From JAABQT01 sp035459025 (GTDB lineage Bacteria > Pseudomonadota > Gammaproteobacteria > Burkholderiales > SG8-39): a stretch of DNA of 64,000 nucleotides. The notes beneath the pieces were generated by a model. It did no database searches. It saw only the letters and a program-made list of their open reading frames with translations, and was not told the origin of the DNA. The DNA is taken from NCBI GenBank assembly GCA_035459025.1, contig DATHYT010000088.1, positions 1 through 64,000 on the forward strand, given 5' to 3'. Of the stretch, positions 59,016 through 64,000 are shown one piece after another. Every line of letters starts with the position of its first letter. Position 1 is the stretch's first letter. A program made the position numbers and the translations under genes.

Positions 59016-59042
59016 TTAGCACTCGCAGTATTGGAGTGCTAA
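59016..59042. promoter_or_regulatory. CIRCE element (HrcA operator) upstream of rpoH
   Basis: TTAGCACTC-N9-GAGTGCTAA, a perfect match to the CIRCE consensus, 19 nt upstream of the rpoH start codon. HrcA bound here would block rpoH transcription until heat or unfolded protein inactivates it. hrcA itself is not in the window. Confidence 0.95.
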
Positions 59043-59096
59043 GAAGTCCCAAGGTTCCCTGTGTGATGTCTGAAACCGTCTTATCAAAAAGCCTAT

Positions 59097-59981
59097 TTAG
59101 CGTAAGTATTTACTAACTGACAGAAGGGCCCCGAACCAGCCGAGGACCGCCGCGAAGGCGACGACGGCGAGCACGTCCCGGCCCGGCAGGAAGGCGAGCG
59201 CGAAGCTCGACCCATAGGCCTGCGCAAGGTCGCGCACGCCGAGATTCAGCACTCCGAGCCCCGCCCACAGGATGAGCAGTGCCAGGCCGCCGCCGGCGAG
59301 CCCCTGCAGGAACCCCTGGTAGAAGAACGGCCGCCGGATGAAGGCGTCGGTGGCCCCGAGCAGTTGCGACACCTCGATCTCCTCGCGCTGCGTGAGGATC
59401 TGCAGGCGGATGGTGTTGAAGGTCACGGCGACCAGGCCCGTGGCGAGCAGCGCGGCGAGCGCGCCGAGCGCGAGCCGGCCGATCTTCGCCAGCGCCGCGA
59501 GGCGCTCGGCCCAGGCCGAGTCCACCTGCACGTTCGCCACCCCGGGCAGCGCCTTGAGCGCGTGCGCCAGCGCCTCGAGCGCCGCCGCATCGCCGTCGGC
59601 GGCGCGCACCACGAACGCATCGGGCAGGGGGTTACGCTCCAGCGCCGCGACGATGTCGGCGAGGCCCTCGGCGACGCGCAGCTCGGCGAGCGCCTCGTCG
59701 CGCGGCACGAAGCGCAGCGCCGCGACGCGCGCGTCGGCGCGCAGGCGCGGCTCGAGCTCGGCGCGCTTTGCCTGGGGCTCGAGGAACACCGAAATCTGCG
59801 GCTCGAAGGTGAAGCGCTGCGCCACGCCCTGGAGGTTGGCGAGCAGCGCGTAGCCGCCGGCGGGCAGCGACAGCGCTACGCCGATGACGAGCGCGTTGAG
59901 CAGCGTCGCGGCGCGCTGCGCGGCGAGCTTGCGCACGGCGCGCCCGAGCGCCGCCCGGTGCTGGCGCAGCCAGGTCCTCAT
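59097..59981 (-). CDS. ftsX: cell-division ABC-like permease FtsX
   Basis: 294 residues with four membrane helices (about 22-45, 168-192, 222-245, 266-288) and a periplasmic loop between 1 and 2 (about 55-160; FEPQISVFLEPQA, ALAELRVAEGLADIVAALERNPLPDAFVV). It forms the FtsEX complex that transmits ATP hydrolysis to EnvC-type activators at the septum; an envC gene is at 37034-38194. It overlaps ftsE by 4 nt. The gene ends near CGCTAAATAC with no strong terminator visible. Confidence 0.95.
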   Translation of the reverse strand: MRTWLRQHRAALGRAVRKLAAQRAATLLNALVIGVALSLPAGGYALLANLQGVAQRFTFEPQISVFLEPQAKRAELEPRLRADARVAALRFVPRDEALAELRVAEGLADIVAALERNPLPDAFVVRAADGDAAALEALAHALKALPGVANVQVDSAWAERLAALAKIGRLALGALAALLATGLVAVTFNTIRLQILTQREEIEVSQLLGATDAFIRRPFFYQGFLQGLAGGGLALLILWAGLGVLNLGVRDLAQAYGSSFALAFLPGRDVLAVVAFAAVLGWFGALLSVSKYLR

Positions 59982-60634
59982 GCCGCGACCAGCCTGCCCG
60001 CGGCGAGCTGCAGCACGCGGCGACCGTGGCGCGCCACCAGCGCCGCGTCGTGCGTGGCGATCACCAGCGTGACGCCCACCTGGTTGAACGAGAGCAGGAT
60101 GTCGATCACGCGTGCGGCCGTGTCGGCATCCAGGTTGGCGGTGGGCTCGTCGGCCACCAGCACCGCCGGACGGTTGACCACCGCGCGCGCGATCGCCAGG
60201 CGCTGCTGCTCTCCGCCCGAAAGCTGGATCGGGTTGGCGCGCTCGCGCGCGAGCAGCCCCACCTTGTCGAGCGCCGCGCGCGCGCGCCGCGCCGCGTCGC
60301 GCGGCGCCAGCGCCCCGAACGAGAGCGGCAGCATGACGTTGTCGAAGACGCTGCGGTCGTAAAGGAGCTTGTGGTCCTGGAACACCAGGCCGAGGTTGCG
60401 GCGCAGGTAGGGGATCGCGCCGCGCTTGAGCGCGCCCACGTTCTGGCCGTTCACCACCACGCTGCCCGCGGTCGGACGCTCGATCGCCGGAATCAGCTTC
60501 AGGAGCGTCGACTTGCCCGCGCCCGAAGGCCCGGTGACGAAGGCGAGCTCGCCCGCCGCGAGCGCGAACGACACGCCCGCGAGCGCATCCTGGCCGCCCG
60601 GATAGCGCTTGGAAACCGCGGAGAAACTAATCAA
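59978..60634 (-). CDS. ftsE: cell-division ATPase FtsE
   Basis: 218 residues from TTG at 60634, inside the end of ftsY (8-nt overlap); this start gives ISFSAVSKRYPGGQDAL, the expected FtsE N-terminus. Walker A TGPSGAGKSTLLKLI (about 36-50), LSGGEQQRLAIARAVV signature, Walker B LVADEPTANLD and the switch His in VIATHDAAL. A longer in-frame start at 60700 adds residues that do not fit the family. Order ftsY-ftsE-ftsX is conserved. Confidence 0.95.
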   Translation of the reverse strand: MISFSAVSKRYPGGQDALAGVSFALAAGELAFVTGPSGAGKSTLLKLIPAIERPTAGSVVVNGQNVGALKRGAIPYLRRNLGLVFQDHKLLYDRSVFDNVMLPLSFGALAPRDAARRARAALDKVGLLARERANPIQLSGGEQQRLAIARAVVNRPAVLVADEPTANLDADTAARVIDILLSFNQVGVTLVIATHDAALVARHGRRVLQLAAGRLVAA

Positions 60635-61544
60635 CCAGCGCCTCGGCGAAATCCGCGGCGGCGAAGGGCCGCAGGTCGTCGATGCCCTCGCCCACGCCAA
60701 TGAACAGCAGCGGCACCGGCCGCTCGCGCGCGATCGCGCACACCACGCCGCCCTTCGCGGTGCCGTCGAGCTTGGTCAGCACCAGTCCGGTAAGCCCGAG
60801 CGCCTCGTCGAACGCCTTCACCTGCGCGAGCGCGTTCTGACCGGTGTTGGCGTCGAGCACCAGCAGCACCTCGTGCGGCGCGCCCGGCAGCGCCTTCGCC
60901 AGCACGCGCTTCACCTTCTTGATTTCCTCCATCAGGTGCAGCTGCGTCGGCAGTCGCCCGGCGGTGTCGGCGATCAGCGCGTCGATGCCGCGCGCCCGCG
61001 CTGCGGCCGCCGCGTCGTACACCACCGCGGCGGCGTCGCCCGATTGCTGCGCGATGACGGCGACGCCGTTGCGCTGCCCCCAGGCGGCGAGCTGCTCGCG
61101 CGCCGCCGCGCGAAACGTATCGCCGGCGGCCAGCAGAACGGACTTGCCCTGGGCCTGCAGCCACTTCGCGAGCTTGCCGATGGAGGTGGTCTTGCCCGAG
61201 CCGTTGACCCCCGCGATCATGATGACGAGCGGCTTGGCACGAGCGAGCTCGAGCGGCCGTTCCAGCGGTGCGAGCAGCAGGCACAGCTCTTCCTGAAGCG
61301 CGCGCTTGAGCGCCTGCGGCTCGGTGATGCGCTCGCGCCGCGCTCGGCTGCGCAGCCGCTCGAGCAGGTGCCGCGTCGCGGCGACGCCGCAGTCGGCGGT
61401 GAGCAGCGCTTCTTCCAGCGCTTCGTAGAGCGCCTCGTCGACCGTGGCGCGGCCAAAGAGCGCGCCGAGCCCGCCGCCGAGGGCGGCGCGGGTGCGCGCA
61501 AGGCCGCTTCTCAGGCGCGCCGTCCACGAAGTCGCTGCTAACAT
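60627..61544 (-). CDS. ftsY: signal recognition particle receptor FtsY
   Basis: A 305-residue GTPase that docks ribosome-SRP complexes at the membrane. The NG domain is complete: N-helices (about 30-95), GVNGSGKTTSIGKLA (P-loop, about 110), DTFRAAAREQL, DTAGRLPTQLHLMEEI, TKLDGTAKGG and a terminal IGVGEGIDDLRPF. The acidic A domain of E. coli FtsY is absent, with only about 30 residues before the N domain, as in many betaproteobacteria. Its start is 6 nt from the divergent rsmD start. Confidence 0.96.
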   Translation of the reverse strand: MLAATSWTARLRSGLARTRAALGGGLGALFGRATVDEALYEALEEALLTADCGVAATRHLLERLRSRARRERITEPQALKRALQEELCLLLAPLERPLELARAKPLVIMIAGVNGSGKTTSIGKLAKWLQAQGKSVLLAAGDTFRAAAREQLAAWGQRNGVAVIAQQSGDAAAVVYDAAAAARARGIDALIADTAGRLPTQLHLMEEIKKVKRVLAKALPGAPHEVLLVLDANTGQNALAQVKAFDEALGLTGLVLTKLDGTAKGGVVCAIARERPVPLLFIGVGEGIDDLRPFAAADFAEALVD

Positions 61545-61560
61545 CCTGCGGTGAATTCTA
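61539..61560. promoter_or_regulatory. overlapping divergent promoters of ftsY and rsmD
   Basis: TAACAT (61539-61544, plus strand) is 6 nt before the rsmD GTG and covers the ftsY ATG. TAGAAT (61560-61555, minus strand) is 10 nt before the ftsY ATG and lies in the first rsmD codons. Each -10 sits in the other gene, with only 6 nt between the two start codons. Confidence 0.5.
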
Positions 61561-62141
61561 GCAAGCGGGCTGCGCCGGGCCGCGTGCGCATTGTGGGCGG
61601 CGAATGGCGCGGGCGGCGTATCGACGTTCCCGCGCGCGCAGACGTGCGGCCAACGCCCGATCGCGTGCGCGAGACGTTGTTCAACTGGCTCGGCCAGCGC
61701 CTCGACGGCGCCGTGTGCCTGGATCTGTTCGCGGGCAGCGGCGCGCTCGGCTTCGAGGCCGCGTCGCGCGGCGCGGCGCGCGTGGTGATGGTGGAGGCCG
61801 ACCGCGCCATCGCCGCCGCGCTGCGCAAGAGCCGCGAGCGGCTCGGCGCGGCGGCCGTGGAGATCGTGGCGCTGGATGCGCTCGCGTTCCTCGCGCGCGG
61901 CGGCGAGCGCTTCGACGTGGTTTTCCTCGACCCGCCGTTCAGGCAGAATGCCCTGCCGGCGCTGCTCGCCGCGCTGCCGCCGCGGCTGCGGCGCGGGGCG
62001 CGCGTGTACGTAGAAGGGGAGCGGCCCGCGGAAGCCGCGGCGCCGTGGCGCGAGCTAAAGCGCGCGCGGGCCGGGCAGGTGAGCTACCAACTACTCGAAT
62101 GGAGCGAACATGATCCGAGCGGTGTACCCGGGGACCTTTGA
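61551..62141 (+). CDS. rsmD: 16S rRNA (guanine(966)-N2)-methyltransferase
   Basis: 196 residues from GTG. RsmD signatures: VRIVGGEWRGRRIDVP (12-27), RPTPDRVRETLFNWLG (33-48), the SAM site DLFAGSGALGFEAASRGA (59-76) and the catalytic DPPF (about 127) in FDVVFLDPPFRQNALP. It methylates G966 of 16S rRNA. The C-terminus overlaps coaD by 32 nt. The pairing with coaD and divergent ftsY is classic. Confidence 0.95.
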   Translation: MNSSKRAAPGRVRIVGGEWRGRRIDVPARADVRPTPDRVRETLFNWLGQRLDGAVCLDLFAGSGALGFEAASRGAARVVMVEADRAIAAALRKSRERLGAAAVEIVALDALAFLARGGERFDVVFLDPPFRQNALPALLAALPPRLRRGARVYVEGERPAEAAAPWRELKRARAGQVSYQLLEWSEHDPSGVPGDL

Positions 62142-62601
62142 TCCGCTCACGCGCGGCCATGAAGACCTGGTGCGGCGCGCGGCGAAGCTGTTCGACCCGC
62201 TCATCATCGGCGTCGCCATCAGCCGCGGCAAGAGCACCTTCTTCACGCTGCAGGAGCGCACCGAGATGGCGCGCGAGGTGCTCGGCGATCTGAAGAGCGT
62301 GCAGATCACGAGCTTCACCGGCCTGCTCACCGACTTCGTGCGCCAGCACGATGCCCACGTGGTGCTGCGGGGCCTGCGCGCGGTGTCCGACTTCGAGTAC
62401 GAGTTCCAGCTCGCCGGCATGAACCGGAGCCTCAACCCGGATTTCGAAACCCTGTTCCTGACGCCCTCCGAGCAGCACATGTTCATCTCGGCGACGCTGG
62501 TGCGCGAGATCGCGATTCTGGGCGGCGACGTCTCCAAGTTCGTGCATCCCTTCGTCGGCAAGCGGCTCGACGCGAAGGTGAAGTCCCTCGGCAAGAAGTA
62601 G
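62110..62601 (+). CDS. coaD: phosphopantetheine adenylyltransferase
   Basis: A 163-residue enzyme that makes dephospho-CoA from 4'-phosphopantetheine and ATP. The nucleotidyltransferase motif is YPGTFDPLTRGHEDL (6-20) with the (H/T)xGH-type site TRGH. FVRQHDAHVVLRGLRAVSDFEYEFQLAGMNR and the ISATLVREIAILGGDVSKFV block follow. The length matches the family. ATG at 62110 with GGAG upstream, inside rsmD. Confidence 0.97.
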   Translation: MIRAVYPGTFDPLTRGHEDLVRRAAKLFDPLIIGVAISRGKSTFFTLQERTEMAREVLGDLKSVQITSFTGLLTDFVRQHDAHVVLRGLRAVSDFEYEFQLAGMNRSLNPDFETLFLTPSEQHMFISATLVREIAILGGDVSKFVHPFVGKRLDAKVKSLGKK

Positions 62602-62605
62602 CGCG

Positions 62606-63415
62606 CTAGCGCTGGCAGGCGGGGCAGAAGTAGGTCGAGCGCTGCCCCTGCACGATGCGCCGCACCGCCGCGCCGCAGCGCCGGCAGGGGCGGCCCGCAC
62701 GGTCGTAGACCAGGGTGCGCAGCTGGAAGCAGCCGTAGCCGCCGTCGGCGCCGACATAGTCGCGCAGCGACGAACCGCCGGCGCGGATCGCGGCGCGCAG
62801 CGTGTCCTTGATGGCGCGCGCGAGGCGCGTGCAGCGCGCAAGCGACAGGCGCCGCGCCGGCGTGCGCGGGTCGATCCGCGCGCGGTAAAGCGCCTCGCTC
62901 GCATAGATGTTGCCCACCCCCACGATGCGCCGGCTGTCCATCAGGAAGACCTTGATCGCGGCACGGTGCACGCGCGTCAGCGCGTAGAGGCGCGCGCCGT
63001 CGAGCGCGCGCGACAACGGCTCGATTCCCAGTTGCGCGAGCAGCGGATGCGGCGCCCCGCCCGCCGCGTGCCACAGCACCGCGCCGAATCGCCGCGGGTC
63101 CCTGAGGCGCAGCAGCTGCTCGCCGAGCACCAGGTCGAAGTGGTCGTGCTTGTCGAACGCGGCGCCCGCAGGCAGCAGGCGCAGGCTCCCGCTCATGCCG
63201 AGGTGCACGATGAGCTCGCCGTCGCCGCAGTCGAGCAGCAGGTACTTGGCGCGGCGCTTCACCGAGCGCACGGTGCGCCCGGCGAGGGCGCGCACTGCGT
63301 CGGGCACCGGCCAGCGCAGCCGCGGCTCGCGCACCGCGATGGCGGAGATTTGCCGGCCGGCGAGCGCGCGCGCGATGCCGCGCCGCGTGACTTCGACTTC
63401 GGGTAGCTCGGGCAT
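62606..63415 (-). CDS. mutM: formamidopyrimidine-DNA glycosylase
   Basis: A 269-residue base-excision enzyme that removes 8-oxoguanine and other oxidised purines and nicks the strand. The N-terminal catalytic PELPEVEVTRRG (Pro2, Glu3), conserved Lys in RRAKYLLLD, H2TH region (VGVGNIYASEALYRARIDP) and C-terminal zinc finger (CRRCGAAVRRIVQGQRSTYFCPACQR) are all present. The in-frame region upstream to 63817 is antisense to the next gene and rejected. It faces coaD tail to tail, 4 nt apart. Confidence 0.96.
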   Translation of the reverse strand: MPELPEVEVTRRGIARALAGRQISAIAVREPRLRWPVPDAVRALAGRTVRSVKRRAKYLLLDCGDGELIVHLGMSGSLRLLPAGAAFDKHDHFDLVLGEQLLRLRDPRRFGAVLWHAAGGAPHPLLAQLGIEPLSRALDGARLYALTRVHRAAIKVFLMDSRRIVGVGNIYASEALYRARIDPRTPARRLSLARCTRLARAIKDTLRAAIRAGGSSLRDYVGADGGYGCFQLRTLVYDRAGRPCRRCGAAVRRIVQGQRSTYFCPACQR

Positions 63416-63451
63416 GGAACTTTGTTGCTTGTGCAGGGCACCAAATATACC

Positions 63452-63457
63452 TACACT
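63452..63457 (+). promoter_or_regulatory. start-proximal -10 box of the TPR lipoprotein gene
   Basis: TACACT 9 nt before the ATG at 63467. A minus-strand TATATT nearby (within 63443-63450) could serve mutM. Confidence 0.45.
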
Positions 63458-63466
63458 CTGCCGGCC

Positions 63467-64000
63467 ATGCCCGCGGTAAATCGCCTGCTGATCCTGCTCT
63501 TTGTGCTGCCGCTCGCGGCCTGCGTGGCGCTCGCGCAGTCTGACGAGGAGCCCGAGTTGCAGGCGGGCGTCCCGGAAGCCGCCGAGCCCGAGCGCTCCAC
63601 CGCGAAGCTGCCGGAGCAAGAGCTGACCGAGCCGCTGCTCTACGAGATGCTGCTCGCCGAGATCGCGCTGCAGCGCGGCAATCCCGCGCTGGCGGCGCAG
63701 ACCTACGCCGATCTCGCCCGGCGCACGCGCGATCCGCGCGTCGCGCGCCGCGCGGTCGAGGTCGCCAACTTCGCGCGCACGCCGCAGTTCGCGCTGGAGG
63801 CGGCGCGCATCTGGCACGATGCCGACGCCGACTCGGTGCAGGCGCTGCAGACGCTGACCGCGCTGCTGGTAAACGCGCGCAAGGTGGACGAAGCCGAGCC
63901 CTACCTCGCCAAGCTGCTCGAGCGCGACGGCGAGGCGGCGGCGGGCGGCTTCATGCAGCTGTCGCGGCTGCTCGCCGCGAACCCCGACAAGCCTGCCAAC
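63467..64000 (+). CDS. exported TPR-repeat protein, probable lipoprotein (3' end outside window)
   Basis: 178 codons visible, open to the window end. The N-terminus MPAVNRLLILLFVLPLAACV has a lipobox-like LAAC (16-19), though signal peptidase I cleavage after ALAQ is also possible. An acidic linker is followed by TPR-type helices (PLLYEMLLAEIALQRGNPALAAQTYADLARRT, then ALEAARIWHDADADSVQALQTLTALLVNARKVDEAEPYL). This TPR protein is the usual divergent neighbour of mutM in betaproteobacteria, often upstream of lolB. Function unknown. Confidence 0.8.
   Translation, partial: MPAVNRLLILLFVLPLAACVALAQSDEEPELQAGVPEAAEPERSTAKLPEQELTEPLLYEMLLAEIALQRGNPALAAQTYADLARRTRDPRVARRAVEVANFARTPQFALEAARIWHDADADSVQALQTLTALLVNARKVDEAEPYLAKLLERDGEAAAGGFMQLSRLLAANPDKPAN

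Overview
This window is chromosomal DNA of high G+C content from a betaproteobacterium. Several neighbourhoods have gene orders typical of that class: metK–lpxL–dapF–DUF484–xerC, argB–nucleotidase–slmA, gpmA–envC–ctpA–moeB, rhodanese–grxC–secB–gpsA–trmL, comF–bioC, the coxBA–ctaG–coxC cluster, and rpoH–ftsX–ftsE–ftsY–rsmD–coaD–mutM. I found no rRNA, tRNA, phage, IS element or CRISPR array. The species cannot be named from the sequence.

Layout. 1–5.4 kb: uup (its last few codons lie outside), a HigBA-type toxin–antitoxin pair with a palindromic operator, an uncharacterised protein, and a UvrD/Rep-type helicase behind a LexA-like box. 5.5–16.2 kb: the most unusual region. A degenerate cyclase-domain membrane protein and a Ser/Thr kinase precede a minus-strand operon of a five-helix His-rich membrane protein, a 24-haem cytochrome, a second cytochrome with 21 CxxCH plus one CX3CH motif, and an outer-membrane barrel carrying SPOR and TPR domains. 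A divergent membrane-anchored ferredoxin/flavin oxidoreductase lies next to them. Together they look like a trans-envelope (extracellular) electron-transfer conduit. 16.3–24.9 kb: metK, two LpxL-type acyltransferases, a Gfo/Idh dehydrogenase with a DegT aminotransferase (a GnnA/GnnB-like pair that suggests 2,3-diamino lipid A), dapF, DUF484, xerC and rlmI. 24.9–34.9 kb: a CobW GTPase, an ECF sigma factor with its zinc-finger anti-sigma, hsp20, argB, slmA, unknown genes, and a LuxR/TPR regulator next to a hydrolase–methyltransferase fusion whose hydrolase half has lost its catalytic residues. 34.9–44.9 kb: cell-envelope, redox and biosynthetic housekeeping genes. 44.9–57.0 kb: aa3-type cytochrome c oxidase with its assembly genes, where an RND efflux pair sits at the place usually held by ctaA. 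57.0–63.4 kb: the cbpA/cbpM chaperone pair, rpoH under a perfect CIRCE element, ftsXEY, rsmD, coaD and mutM. The window ends inside a TPR lipoprotein gene.

Expression signals. Many first-in-operon genes have a −10-like hexamer TAnnnT (often TAGAAT or TACACT) only 5–10 nt upstream of the start codon and no Shine–Dalgarno sequence, which predicts leaderless mRNAs. Downstream genes often overlap by 4 nt (ATGA, GTGA, TTGA). Three overlaps appear to use CTG start codons inside CTGA. Two intergenic hairpin families occur twice each: a GGGGACAGACC palindrome lying exactly between a stop codon and the next −10 box, and a 19-bp stem with a 9-nt loop found between convergent genes, the loop being inverted between the two copies.
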